Below are positions 1 to 8,498 of a stretch of DNA of 64,000 bases, in pieces. The DNA comes from DASXIF01 sp036498145 (lineage in GTDB: Bacteria; Actinomycetota; Actinomycetes; Mycobacteriales; Jatrophihabitantaceae), in contig CAVPSV010000002.1 in NCBI GenBank assembly GCA_963708625.1, positions 806,001 through 870,000 on the forward strand, given 5' to 3'. Numbering within the stretch: the first letter of the stretch is position 1; each line of letters opens with the position of its first letter. The notes beneath the pieces were generated by a model. The model was given only the letters and a program-made list of their open reading frames with translations. It was not told the origin of the DNA and ran no database searches. Position numbers and translations under genes: made by a program.

Positions 1-1076
1 ATCCCGGGCAGCATGCCCAGGATGTTGCCGATCGGGCCCATCCGGCGGATGGCCATCAGCTGGTCCAGGAAGTCCTCCAGCGTGAACTGATTGCCGGCGG
101 CGAGCTTGGCCGCCATCTTCTGCGCTTCGTCCTCGTCGAACGTCTTCTGCGCGTGCTCGATCAGCGTGAGCATGTCGCCCATGCCGAGGATGCGCGAAGC
201 CATCCGGTCCGGATGGAAGACGTCGAAGTCCTCGAGCTTCTCGCCGTTGGACGCGAACATGATCGGGGTACCGGTCACCTCGCGCACGCTCAGCGCGGCA
301 CCGCCGCGGGCGTCGCCGTCGAGTTTGGTGAGCACAACGCCGGTGAATCCGACGCCGTCGCGGAACGCAGTCGCGGTGTTCACCGCGTCCTGGCCGACCA
401 TCGCGTCGACGACGAACAGGATCTCCTGGGGCTGCACGGCGTCGCGAATGTCCGCGGCCTGCTGCATCATCTCGGTGTCGATGCCCAGGCGCCCGGCGGT
501 ATCGACGATGACCATGTCGTGCTGCGCCCGCCGGGCGAACTCGATCGAATCACGCGCCACGTGGACCGGATCGCCCGTCCCGTTTCCCGGCTGCGGCGCG
601 TAGACCGCGACCCCGGCGCGCTCCCCCACCACCTGCAGCTGGTTCACCGCATTGGGGCGCTGCAGATCGGCGGCGACCAGCACCGGGGTGTGTCCCTGTC
701 CGGCCAGCCAGTGTCCGAGTTTGCCGGCCAGCGTGGTCTTGCCGGAGCCCTGCAGGCCCGCGAGCATGATCACCGTCGGCGGCTGCTTGGCGAACTGCAG
801 CCGGCGGGTCTGGCCACCGAGGATGGTGACCAGCTCTTCGTTGACGATCTTGATCACTTGCTGCGCCGGGTTCAGCGCGCGCGAGACCTCCTCACCCCGC
901 GCCCGCTCCTTGATCGCCGCGATGAACTGCCGGACTACCGGCAGCGCGACATCGGCCTCGAGCAGGGCGATCCGGATCTCGCGCGCCGTGGCGTCGATGT
1001 CGGCCTCGCTGAGCCGGCCCTTGCCGCGCAGGCCGGAGAACACCGCCGCGAGCCGGTCGGAGAGGGTGTCGAACAC
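1..1076 (-). CDS. ffh: Signal recognition particle protein Ffh, 5' part (3' end outside window)
   Basis: SRP54-type GTPase that binds signal sequences and SRP RNA and delivers ribosomes to FtsY at the membrane. About 358 codons are visible. The N domain starts MFDTLSDRLAAVF. The G domain has the P-loop GLQGSGKTT at about residues 107-115, DTAGR and TKLDGDARGG. The sequence leaves the window in the early M domain, at RRMGPIGNILGMLPG. The GTG at 1076 is chosen because it gives the usual Ffh N-terminus; a purine-rich GGTGAG precedes it. The methionine-rich tail lies beyond position 1. Confidence 0.95.
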   Translation of the reverse strand, partial: MFDTLSDRLAAVFSGLRGKGRLSEADIDATAREIRIALLEADVALPVVRQFIAAIKERARGEEVSRALNPAQQVIKIVNEELVTILGGQTRRLQFAKQPPTVIMLAGLQGSGKTTLAGKLGHWLAGQGHTPVLVAADLQRPNAVNQLQVVGERAGVAVYAPQPGNGTGDPVHVARDSIEFARRAQHDMVIVDTAGRLGIDTEMMQQAADIRDAVQPQEILFVVDAMVGQDAVNTATAFRDGVGFTGVVLTKLDGDARGGAALSVREVTGTPIMFASNGEKLEDFDVFHPDRMASRILGMGDMLTLIEHAQKTFDEDEAQKMAAKLAAGNQFTLEDFLDQLMAIRRMGPIGNILGMLPG

Positions 1077-1105
1077 CTCACCAGCCTACGGTCCACCCGC
1101 CAGCA

Positions 1106-1870
1106 TCAGAGCAGCCCGCGGCCACCATCCACATAGATCACCTGGCCGGTCACGTAGCCGGCCTCCTCGCCGGCGAAGAAGCGCACTGTGTTGGCGATGT
1201 CACTGGGCAGCCCGCCACGACGCACCGGCACGGCCGCAGCCACCGCCTCGCGCATCTGGTCGATGTTCGATCCCATCCGCTCCGCGGTCGCCGCGGTCAT
1301 CGCGGTCTCGATGAAGCCCGGCGCGATCGCGTTCGCGGTGACCCCGAACGGGCCGAGTTCGATGGCGACCGTCCTGGTGAAGCCCTGCAGGCCGGCCTTC
1401 GCGGTCGAGTAGTTCGCCTGCCCCCGATTGCCCAGTGCCGAGGTCGAAGACATGCAGACCACCCGCCCGTACTTGGCCTGCACCATGTGCTTCTGCGCGA
1501 TCTGGGTGCACAGGAACGCGCCACGCAGGTGCACCGACATCACCAACGACCAGTCCTCGTCGGTCATCTTGAACAGCATGTTGTCGCGGATGACACCGGC
1601 GTTGTTCACCAGGATGTGCAGGCCGCCGAATTCTCCGGCCAGCTGGTCCACCGCCGCCTGCACCTGCTCGCGGTCGGACACGTCCGCGGCCAGCCCGAGG
1701 GCGGTCCCGCCGGCTGAGGTGATGTCCGCGGCGACCGCCTGCGCCGCGGCGAGATCGAGATCGAGCACGCCGACCTTCGCCCCGTCGCTCGCCAGCCGCC
1801 GCGCTACCTCGGCACCGATCCCCTGCGCGCCGCCGGTGATCAGCGCGACCCGGTCCTGCACTCCTGGCAT
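1106..1870 (-). CDS. SDR-family oxidoreductase, FabG-like (254 aa)
   Basis: NAD(P)-dependent short-chain dehydrogenase/reductase resembling 3-oxoacyl-ACP or 3-hydroxyacyl-CoA enzymes. Visible motifs are the cofactor loop GGAQGIG (residues 13-19), NNAG (89-92), a catalytic Ser in SSTSA and Tyr154-x3-Lys158 in NYSTAKAG. It ends with the common VDGGRGLL tail. An ATG 30 nt upstream (1900) is also in frame, but AAGGGAC lies 8 nt before the ATG at 1870 and MPGVQDRVALITGG is the family N-terminus, so 1870 is preferred. It is the last gene of the 6554-to-1106 operon, where a 3-hydroxyacyl oxidation step is plausible. The substrate cannot be read from sequence. Confidence 0.9.
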   Translation of the reverse strand: MPGVQDRVALITGGAQGIGAEVARRLASDGAKVGVLDLDLAAAQAVAADITSAGGTALGLAADVSDREQVQAAVDQLAGEFGGLHILVNNAGVIRDNMLFKMTDEDWSLVMSVHLRGAFLCTQIAQKHMVQAKYGRVVCMSSTSALGNRGQANYSTAKAGLQGFTRTVAIELGPFGVTANAIAPGFIETAMTAATAERMGSNIDQMREAVAAAVPVRRGGLPSDIANTVRFFAGEEAGYVTGQVIYVDGGRGLL

Positions 1871-1900
1871 GTCGTTCGTCCCTTCGGTAGGTATCGCCAT

Positions 1901-2692
1901 TCAGCCGATGTCGTCACGATGGGTCAGCCGGCGAACCCCGGCCAGCCAACGATCAGGGTCCGCAGCCTTCTGCGCCCAGAACGTACCGACCTGCCGGTGC
2001 GGCAGGATGAGGAACCTCTCCTCGGCCAAGCCTGCGATCACCGCATCGGCGACCTGCTCGGGCGTGATGATCTCCCCCGACGCGGCCACCACCTGCGCGG
2101 CGGCGTTGCCGCCGGACAGCGGATCCATCAGCAGCGGAGTGGCCACGCCGAGCGGGCAGAGCACGCTCACGCCGATGCCCTCGTCGCCGTAGGTGACTGC
2201 GAGCCATTCGGCGAAGGCGACCGCGCCGTGTTTGGTCACCGCGTACGGCGCGTCGCCCGGGGATGTCAGCAGACCGGCGGCCGACGCGGTATGCAGCAGG
2301 TAGCCGCGCCCGCGCGCCAGCATGGATGGCAGTACGGCGCGCGCGCTGTAGACCTGCGACATGGTGTTGACCTCGAACGCGCGGTGCCACGCGTCATCGT
2401 CATCGATGCCCACCCCGGTGGTCATGCCGGCGTTGGCGCAGAACAGGTCGATCCGGCCATGACGTGCCAGCACCTGTTCGACCAGCGCACCAACCGCGGC
2501 CGCATCGGCCACGTCGACGGCCTGCGCCTCGGCGGTCCCGCCGATCTGTGCGGCCACCTCGTGTGCAGCCTCGGCGCGCAGGTCCGCGACGACCACCGCG
2601 CGCGCCCCGTCCGCGGCGAAGCGCTGGGCGAGCGCGGCACCGATGCCGCTGCCGCCACCGGTGATCACCACGACCTGTCCGGCGATGTCCAT
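1901..2692 (-). CDS. SDR-family oxidoreductase (263 aa)
   Basis: Classical short-chain dehydrogenase with TGGGSGIG (residues 11-18), a CANAG variant of NNAG, Ser138 and Tyr150-x3-Lys154 (PYAVTKHG). The ATG at 2692 overlaps the TGA of the upstream LLM gene by one base (TGATG), and AGGGC precedes it. This decides the start against a longer in-frame extension to 2755. It stops 30 nt before the next SDR gene. The long C-terminal part (ILPHRQVGTFWAQK) resembles SDRs found beside acyl-CoA dehydrogenases in actinobacteria. Substrate unknown. Confidence 0.88.
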   Translation of the reverse strand: MDIAGQVVVITGGGSGIGAALAQRFAADGARAVVVADLRAEAAHEVAAQIGGTAEAQAVDVADAAAVGALVEQVLARHGRIDLFCANAGMTTGVGIDDDDAWHRAFEVNTMSQVYSARAVLPSMLARGRGYLLHTASAAGLLTSPGDAPYAVTKHGAVAFAEWLAVTYGDEGIGVSVLCPLGVATPLLMDPLSGGNAAAQVVAASGEIITPEQVADAVIAGLAEERFLILPHRQVGTFWAQKAADPDRWLAGVRRLTHRDDIG

Positions 2693-3696
2693 CAGTGCTG
2701 CCCTGCAGGGCCGAGCCGCCGGACCAGCTCCAGCCGGGCCGCAGAGTCGCCCCACTCCGGCGTCGGCAACAACGCCAGCACCGGCGTGGTGACGCCCGCG
2801 TCGGCGTAGGCGGCCACCTGCTCGCGGCAGCGCTCGGGCGAACCGTGAACCACGAGTGCGTCCACTACGTCATCAGGCACCGCGGCCGCGGCACCGGCCC
2901 GGTCGCCGGCCGCCCACCGCTCGTGCATCGGCCGCAGCGCGGCACCCCGTCCGAGCCAGTCGTGGAACGCCGCGTAGGCGGGCACGGTCAGGTAGGTGGA
3001 GATCAGCAACCGGCCGAGGTTGCGGGCGTGCTGGTCGTCCTCGGTGGGGCAGACGAAGATTCGGGCGGCCACCTCGGCGCCATCTGCGCCGATCTCGGCG
3101 CGGCACTGGGCGACGTCCGTCGCGGCCAGCCAATTCAGGATCGCCCCGTCGGCCTCCCGCCCGGCCAGGCGCAGCATCTGCGGCCGAAGCGCACCGAGCA
3201 GGATCGGCGGCGGCTGGGCCGGCGGCTGCTCCAGGCGGAACCGGCGCACCGTGACGGTGTCGAATACGCCGTCGACACGCTCGCCGGCCAGCGCCGACCG
3301 CACGATCCGCAACACGTCGCGCACCCGCCGGTACGGCTCGTCGAAGGCAATGCCGTTCCAGTTCTGCACGATGACCGGGCTGGATGCGCCCAGCCCGAGC
3401 ACGAATCGTCCCGGCGCGGCGTCGGCGAGCGCCGCGGCCGACATCGCGATGAGCGCGGGACCCCGGGTGAACACCGGCACCACCGCGGTACCCAGTCGAA
3501 GGGTCGGCTGCCACGCCGCGGCCAGCGCCAACGGGGTGAACGCGTCGGCGCCCGCCGTCTCGGCCGACCAGACGTCGGTGTAGCCGAAGCCGGGCAATGC
3601 CGCGACGAGGTCCTGGTGTTCGGGCAGGCGCACGCCGGTCAGTGGCACGGTCAGTCCCCAGCGGGCGCCGGCGCCGTCGGCGCTGAGGGTGCTCAC
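2692..3696 (-). CDS. LLM-class (luciferase-like) oxidoreductase, probably F420-dependent (334 aa)
   Basis: TIM-barrel flavin/F420 oxidoreductase of the bacterial luciferase-like superfamily. Diagnostic stretches are GYTDVWSAETAGADAF near the N-terminus, LRLGTAVVPVFTRGPALIAM, RFVLGLGASSPVIVQNWNG and the C-terminal GSPERCREQVAAYADAGVTT. In actinobacteria most proteins with this pattern use coenzyme F420, which is family knowledge and not shown directly here. The GTG start forms a 4-nt GTGA overlap with the TetR stop, so the two are translationally coupled. It probably acts on an intermediate of the acyl-CoA pathway encoded by the operon. Confidence 0.88.
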   Translation of the reverse strand: MSTLSADGAGARWGLTVPLTGVRLPEHQDLVAALPGFGYTDVWSAETAGADAFTPLALAAAWQPTLRLGTAVVPVFTRGPALIAMSAAALADAAPGRFVLGLGASSPVIVQNWNGIAFDEPYRRVRDVLRIVRSALAGERVDGVFDTVTVRRFRLEQPPAQPPPILLGALRPQMLRLAGREADGAILNWLAATDVAQCRAEIGADGAEVAARIFVCPTEDDQHARNLGRLLISTYLTVPAYAAFHDWLGRGAALRPMHERWAAGDRAGAAAAVPDDVVDALVVHGSPERCREQVAAYADAGVTTPVLALLPTPEWGDSAARLELVRRLGPAGQH

Positions 3697-4277
3697 AACG
3701 CGCCCAGACCGGCGAGCACGAAATCAGCGAGTTCGGCAGCGATCTCGGCCGGACGCTTGCGGCCCTGCGGGCGGTACCACAGCGGCAGCTCGTTGATCAC
3801 CCCGAAGATGGTGAAGGTGACCGTCTCCGGCGAGGCGACGCCCGAGAACACACCGCCGTGCTGTCCCTGGCGCACCAGCTTGATCACCGCGTCGTGGTAG
3901 CGCCGACGCGCGGCTCGGTAGGCCGCGGTGCGTTCGTCGCCGAGGCGGTGCAGCTCACGCCAGAACACCAGCGCGCGTGCGCTGCTCGCGGCGGTGCTCT
4001 CGACAAGATCTCCGATGAGTGCCCGCAACGTGGTCGCGGGGTCGTTCTTGCGCGCCAGGATCTCGTCCATGGCCGCGAGCTGCCGGCTGATCAGGTCGCC
4101 GTACACCTCGTAGAGCAACGCTTCCTTGCTCGCGAAGTGGTGATAGAACCCGCCTTTGGCGACCTGGGCGCGCGCGATCACCTCGGCGACGCTGGTGCCG
4201 TCGTAGCCGCGCTCGGCGAACAGCTCGACGGCCGCGTCCAGCACCCGCCCGCGCGCACCGGTCGCCGCGACGGTCAC
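3693..4277 (-). CDS. TetR/AcrR-family transcriptional regulator (194 aa)
   Basis: One-component repressor. The N-terminal helix-turn-helix lies around residues 27-50 (GTSVAEVIARAQVAKGGFY), followed by HHFASKEALLYEV, typical of TetR. The all-helical C-terminal half would bind a ligand, by analogy with fatty-acid-related TetR proteins an acyl-CoA. The GTG at 4277 overlaps the TGA of the acyl-CoA dehydrogenase gene (GTGA). The frame stays open upstream into that gene, but nothing there resembles TetR. Its probable operator is the palindrome at 6572-6587 ahead of the first gene of this operon. Confidence 0.92.
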   Translation of the reverse strand: MTVAATGARGRVLDAAVELFAERGYDGTSVAEVIARAQVAKGGFYHHFASKEALLYEVYGDLISRQLAAMDEILARKNDPATTLRALIGDLVESTAASSARALVFWRELHRLGDERTAAYRAARRRYHDAVIKLVRQGQHGGVFSGVASPETVTFTIFGVINELPLWYRPQGRKRPAEIAAELADFVLAGLGAL

Positions 4278-5524
4278 CGGCCCACCGCGGCATCGGCTTC
4301 GCGGGGGCGGTGCGCACGGAGCTCCTCGCGGGCCACCGAGCGCAGGTGCACCTCGTCCGGTCCGTCCGCGAGGTGCAGGGTGCGCAGCTGCGCCCACGCC
4401 TCGGCCAGGCCGAAGTCGCCGGACACGCCCGCGGCGCCGTGCGCCTGGATGGCGCGGTCCAGCACGAACGACGCGGCCCGCGGCGCGGCCACCTTGATGG
4501 CCGCGATCTCGGTGCGGGCCTGCTGCGCGCCGACGTTGTCGATCAGCCACGCAGCCTTGAGCACCAACAGGCGTGCCTGTTCGATCGCCAGGCGGGATTC
4601 CGCGATCCACTCCCGCACCACGCCCTGCGTCGCGAGCGGGCCGCCGAACGCGGTGCGGGTGATCGCGCGGGCGCACATCAGTTCCAGCGCTCGCTCGGCC
4701 ACGCCCAGGCACCGCATGCAGTGGTGGATGCGGCCCGGGCCCAATCGAGCCTGCGCCATCATGAAGCCACCGCCCTGCGGGCCGAGCAGGTTCTCGGCCG
4801 GCACTCGGACGCGGTCGTAGTGGATCACCCCGTGGCCGCCGTGCGGCCCGTCGTCGTAACCGAACACGGTGGTGGACCGCTCGATGTGCACGCCCGGTGC
4901 ATCCAGCGGCACCAGGATCATCGAGTGGCGCTGGTACTTCGCCGCGTCCGGGTCGCTGACACCCATCACGATGGCCAGCCGGCATTCCGGGCGCATGGCT
5001 CCGGTCGACCACCACTTGCGGCCCTCGACGAGGTAGTCGCCACCGTCGCGGGTGATGGTGGTGGCGATGTTCGTCGCGTCCGAGGACGCCACGGCCGGCT
5101 CCGTCATCGAGAAGCAGGACCTGATCTCCGCCTCCAGCAACGGCCGCAGCCACTGCCGGTGCTGATCATCCGTGCCGAACATGGCGAGCAGTTCCATGTT
5201 GCCGGTGTCCGGAGCGGAGCAGTTCATCGCCTCGGGTGCGATCGCGGCCGAACGGCCGGACAGCTCGGCGATCGGCGCGTAGTCGAGCACGCTCAGTCCA
5301 GCGCCGAACCGATCGTCGGGCAGGAACAGGTTCCACAGCCCCTGCCGGCGCGCCTCCTGCTTCAGCTCGGCGAGCACCTCCGGCGTGCGAAACGGATCCC
5401 CCGCGGCACGATTGGCTGCCGCCTGCGCCTCGAAGGTGTGCTCGGCCGGGTAGATGTGGTTCTCCAGGAACCCCCGCACCCGTTGCTGCACCTCGACGGA
5501 TTCCTCACTGTGCCCGAAGTCCAT
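4274..5524 (-). CDS. Acyl-CoA dehydrogenase family protein (416 aa)
   Basis: FAD-dependent alpha,beta-dehydrogenation of an acyl-CoA. The order of parts is the usual helical N-domain, FSMTEPAVASSDATNI in the beta domain, WWSTGAMRPECRLAIVMG, then FGGPLATQGVVREWIAESR and IQAHGAAGVSGDFGLAEAW in the C-domain. It belongs to the long, FadE-like group often paired with a phosphotransferase. The start at 5524 has a strong AAAGGGG site and gives MDFGHSEE. It overlaps the end of the upstream phosphotransferase gene by 20 nt. Natural chain length is not deducible. Confidence 0.92.
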   Translation of the reverse strand: MDFGHSEESVEVQQRVRGFLENHIYPAEHTFEAQAAANRAAGDPFRTPEVLAELKQEARRQGLWNLFLPDDRFGAGLSVLDYAPIAELSGRSAAIAPEAMNCSAPDTGNMELLAMFGTDDQHRQWLRPLLEAEIRSCFSMTEPAVASSDATNIATTITRDGGDYLVEGRKWWSTGAMRPECRLAIVMGVSDPDAAKYQRHSMILVPLDAPGVHIERSTTVFGYDDGPHGGHGVIHYDRVRVPAENLLGPQGGGFMMAQARLGPGRIHHCMRCLGVAERALELMCARAITRTAFGGPLATQGVVREWIAESRLAIEQARLLVLKAAWLIDNVGAQQARTEIAAIKVAAPRAASFVLDRAIQAHGAAGVSGDFGLAEAWAQLRTLHLADGPDEVHLRSVAREELRAHRPREADAAVGR

Positions 5525-6554
5525 CCGAACCCCTTTCCGCCAGCATTGCCAGCGCGTGGTCGAGCAGTGCCGGCACGGCAGGGCCGAACGCATCGAAGCC
5601 GGCACCGACCGTCTTGCCCTGCAGGTACCGGTTGTGAATGCCCTCGGCCACAACGGCCAGCTTGAAGAAGCCGAACGCGACGTACCAGGGCAGGTGTGCC
5701 AGGTCGCGGTCGGTGCCGGCGGCGTAGCGCTGCACCATCTGCTCGGGGCTCCAGAACCCGTCGTCGGGGCGCATGCGTGGCATCACCAGCTCGTTGCGCT
5801 GCGACAGACCCTGGTAGACGACCAGCAGGCCGACGTCGGTGAGCGGGTCGCCGAGCGTGGCCATCTCCCAGTCCACGACCGCGGCGATGGACTGCAGGTC
5901 CGGCTGGAACATGACGTTGGTGAGGCGGTAGTCCCCGTGCACCACGCCTGGGCGCGACTGTGGCGGCAGGTCGGTGCCGAGCCGACGCACGAGTTCGTCA
6001 AGTTGCGGGCGCGCTTCGGTCTGCGACGCCTCCCACTGCGCGTGCCAGCGGCGCACCTGGCGTTCGAGAAATCCGTCCGGCCGGCCGAAGTCGCTCAGCC
6101 CGACCGCGTCCGGGTCGACGGCATGCAGTGCGACCAGCGTGTCGATCAGCTGCGCGCAGCAACGGTCCGCGGCAGCAACGTCCAACCCGGCGACGGTGTC
6201 CGGGTGGTCCAGCACCACGCCGTCGACGAAGTCCATCAGGTAGAACGGCGCACCCAACACCTGCGGGTCCGTACACAGCGCTACCGGGGTCGGCACCGGG
6301 ACCGCGGTGCCGGCCAGCGCGCTGATCACTCGATGCTCGCGGACCATGTCGTGCGCGGTGGGCAGCACGTGGGCAAGCGGCGGGCGACGCAACGCCCAGG
6401 TCGTCACACCGTCGGTGACGCGGTAGGTGAGATTGGACTTGCCGCCCGCGATCACCGCACCGGACAGGGCACCCGCCCGCAAATCAGGCCGCTCGGCATC
6501 CAGCCAGCCGGCGAGGGCGTCGAGGTCGACGCCGGGTAGGTCGTCTGCGGGCAC
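5505..6554 (-). CDS. Phosphotransferase family protein (APH/choline-kinase fold, 349 aa)
   Basis: Aminoglycoside-phosphotransferase-fold kinase of the group that neighbours acyl-CoA dehydrogenases. Motifs are GGKSNLTYRV (residues 37-46), VVHGDYRLTN with the catalytic HGD at 206-208, and VVDWEMATLGDPLTD (226-240), the metal-binding equivalent. In fungal and animal ACAD10/11 proteins this domain is fused to an acyl-CoA dehydrogenase and phosphorylates 4-hydroxyacyl-CoA. That parallel, together with the adjacent dehydrogenase gene, suggests a role in hydroxy-acid catabolism (inference). It is the first gene of the operon, and the palindrome at 6572-6587 lies 18 nt upstream. Confidence 0.9.
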   Translation of the reverse strand: MPADDLPGVDLDALAGWLDAERPDLRAGALSGAVIAGGKSNLTYRVTDGVTTWALRRPPLAHVLPTAHDMVREHRVISALAGTAVPVPTPVALCTDPQVLGAPFYLMDFVDGVVLDHPDTVAGLDVAAADRCCAQLIDTLVALHAVDPDAVGLSDFGRPDGFLERQVRRWHAQWEASQTEARPQLDELVRRLGTDLPPQSRPGVVHGDYRLTNVMFQPDLQSIAAVVDWEMATLGDPLTDVGLLVVYQGLSQRNELVMPRMRPDDGFWSPEQMVQRYAAGTDRDLAHLPWYVAFGFFKLAVVAEGIHNRYLQGKTVGAGFDAFGPAVPALLDHALAMLAERGSDGLRAQ

Positions 6555-6571
6555 GTCTGCGGACCCTAGGA

Positions 6572-6587
6572 GACCGACCGGTCGGTC
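6572..6587. promoter_or_regulatory. 16-bp perfect palindrome, probable TetR operator
   Basis: The sequence gaccgaccggtcggtc is its own reverse complement. It sits 18 nt before the first codon of the phosphotransferase gene, in the only gap ahead of an operon that encodes a TetR regulator. Its size and symmetry fit a TetR dimer site, and ACCGACCGGTCGGT-like sites are common for actinobacterial TetR proteins. Assigning it to the regulator at 3693-4277 is inference. Confidence 0.6.
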
Positions 6588-6608
6588 CGCAAGGGGCTAG
6601 TCAGTCGC

Positions 6609-7346
6609 TCAGCCAGTGGCGACGTGGAACAGATTGCCGACCCCGTAGGTGATTGCGGCGGCGATCATGCCCAGCACCAGCTGGCGGCTTCCGGCGAACA
6701 GCCAGCCCCGCGCGGTGAAGCGGGAGGCGACGGCACCGGCCACGAACAGTGCGAATACGGCCAGCAACGCGGAGACCCAGACGGTACGGGTGCCGGCCAG
6801 ATACGGAAGCAACGGGATGAACGCACCGACGCTGAAGGACAGCAGCGAGGAGTAGGCAGCGGTCCATGGGCTGGGCAACTGGTTCGGGTCGACGCCCAGC
6901 TCCTCCTGCGCGTGGATCAACAGCGCCTGTTCCGGATCGCGGGACAGCTGCTGCGCAACGGCAGCGGCCAATTCCGGATCCACCCCCCGCGAGGTGTAGA
7001 GCTGGGTCAGCTCAGCCAGCTCGGACGCGGCGTTGTGGTGCAGTTCGTGCCGCTCGACCTCGACCTCGGCGCGGGTGGACTCGTTCTGGCTCTGCACCGA
7101 AACGTATTCACCGGCCGCCATCGAGCACGCCCCTCCGACCAGGCCGGCCCAACCGGCCAGCGAGACCGAGGTGCTGCTCGCGTGCGCGCCGGCCACGCCG
7201 GCGATCAGCGCGAAGTTGGAGACCAACCCGTCCATCATCCCGAACACCGTCGGGCGCAACCAGCCACCACTCACGTCACGGTGGTCGTGGTGTATCTCCG
7301 GGCTCGGTGCGGAGCCCAGCTCGGCATCAGTTGTCGCGTCGGACAT
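6609..7346 (-). CDS. VIT1/CCC1-family transporter (245 aa)
   Basis: Membrane protein of the vacuolar iron transporter family, which moves Fe(II)/Mn(II). Family signatures are MMDGLVSNFALIAGVAGA and GAVGG-like GLVGGACSMAAGEYVSVQSQNE. A charged cytoplasmic helical insert follows (VEVERHELHHNAASELAEL), then three C-terminal membrane segments. The start at 7346 gives MSDATTD and lies inside the last 20 nt of lgt, so the two genes overlap. An acidic/histidine-rich N-terminus (EIHHDHRD) precedes the first membrane helix. Substrate is inferred from family only. Confidence 0.9.
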   Translation of the reverse strand: MSDATTDAELGSAPSPEIHHDHRDVSGGWLRPTVFGMMDGLVSNFALIAGVAGAHASSTSVSLAGWAGLVGGACSMAAGEYVSVQSQNESTRAEVEVERHELHHNAASELAELTQLYTSRGVDPELAAAVAQQLSRDPEQALLIHAQEELGVDPNQLPSPWTAAYSSLLSFSVGAFIPLLPYLAGTRTVWVSALLAVFALFVAGAVASRFTARGWLFAGSRQLVLGMIAAAITYGVGNLFHVATG

Positions 7347-8283
7347 GTCCCTGCAGATTCTCCTCCTCGTCCGCCATCGGTGGTTCCGCCGGCGGGGCCG
7401 CGCGGCCACGGATGTAGGGCGTGGGCTCACGAGCCGCGTGGAAGCCACCGTGGCGGACGAACCACGCCAGCCCGACCAGGAACAGGATGATCGCGGTCCA
7501 GTCGTTGATGCGCAGCCCCAGGAAGTGGTTCGCGTGATCGTGGCGCAACGCCTCGATCCACCCCCGGCCGGCGGTGTAGCCCATCACGTAGAGCGCCGCG
7601 ACGTTGCCGCGGCCGAGCCGGAAGCGCCGGTCCAGGTAGATCAGCACGAGCGCCAATGCGATATCCCACAGCGATTCGTACAGGAACGTCGGCTGGAACA
7701 GTCCCGGCACCACCGAGCTGCCGTGGCACACCTGCCCGCCGTCAGCCACCCCGAACGGATTGGACTGCCCACTCGTGACGTCCAGGCAGTGCACCTGCAG
7801 TCCCCACGGCAGGCTCGTCGGACCACCGTAGAGCTCGTTGTTGAACCAGTTGCCCCACCGGCCGATGCCCTGGGCGAGCACCACCCCGGGCACCGCGGCG
7901 TCCGCGAAGACGATCAGCGACATGTTGTGTCGCCGGCAGCCGATCCACGCGCCGACCGCACCCAAGGCGATCGCGCCCCAGATGCCGAGCCCACCGTCCC
8001 AGATCTTGAGGGCGTCCACCGGGTGCCGGCCGGAGCCGAAGTACAGCTCCGGGTCGGTGATGACGTGATAGATCCGCCCGCCGGCGATGCCGAAGACGAT
8101 GGCCCAGCCGGCCACGTCCCACACGTCGTCCTCGACGCCGCCACGTTCGCGCCATCGGCGCAGCAGCACCGCCAGGGCCACCACGATTCCGGCGATGATG
8201 CACAGCGCGTAGGCGCGCACCGGGATCGGCCCGAGGTGCCAGACGGCGCGGGACGGGCTGGGGATGGATGCGAGCACCGACAC
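7327..8283 (-). CDS. lgt: Prolipoprotein diacylglyceryl transferase Lgt (318 aa)
   Basis: Transfers diacylglycerol from phosphatidylglycerol to the lipobox Cys of prolipoproteins in the membrane. The Lgt signature is GRWGNWFNNELYGGPTSLPW. Also seen are GGRIYHVITD, the GGLGIWGA loop and about seven membrane segments. The N-terminal LGPIPVRAYAL is typical. Several GTG codons could start it (8283, 8277) and no ribosome site clearly decides; 8283 is given. The hydrophilic C-terminus (RGRAAPPAEPPMADEEE) overlaps the transporter start. lgt near trpA is the same neighbourhood as in mycobacteria. Confidence 0.93.
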   Translation of the reverse strand: MSVLASIPSPSRAVWHLGPIPVRAYALCIIAGIVVALAVLLRRWRERGGVEDDVWDVAGWAIVFGIAGGRIYHVITDPELYFGSGRHPVDALKIWDGGLGIWGAIALGAVGAWIGCRRHNMSLIVFADAAVPGVVLAQGIGRWGNWFNNELYGGPTSLPWGLQVHCLDVTSGQSNPFGVADGGQVCHGSSVVPGLFQPTFLYESLWDIALALVLIYLDRRFRLGRGNVAALYVMGYTAGRGWIEALRHDHANHFLGLRINDWTAIILFLVGLAWFVRHGGFHAAREPTPYIRGRAAPPAEPPMADEEENLQGHVRRDN

Positions 8284-8416
8284 CCGACAACGGTAGCCGC
8301 AGCGCGCGGACAGGTTTCGACGCGGCCAGTCTCCGCACTCGACACGCAAGCACGGTCGGGCTCGCCCGCTTGGAACGTCACGTTGACGTTCGGGCGTCAG
8401 TGACCTGCTGCGTGCC

Positions 8417-8430
8417 GACAGGTTCCTGTC
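8417..8430. repeat. Short inverted repeat in the lgt/DUF222 intergenic region
   Basis: gacagg-tt-cctgtc is a 6+6 inverted repeat with a 2-nt centre. It lies in the 215-nt divergent gap 8284-8498, where I see no gene. It could be an operator for either side. Nothing in the sequence says which protein would bind it. Confidence 0.35.
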
Positions 8431-8498
8431 AGGTAGGTGTCAGCACTGCGGGTCGAATCCATACGAATTTGTCGTACCTATTTCGTAGCGTTCGTTTT

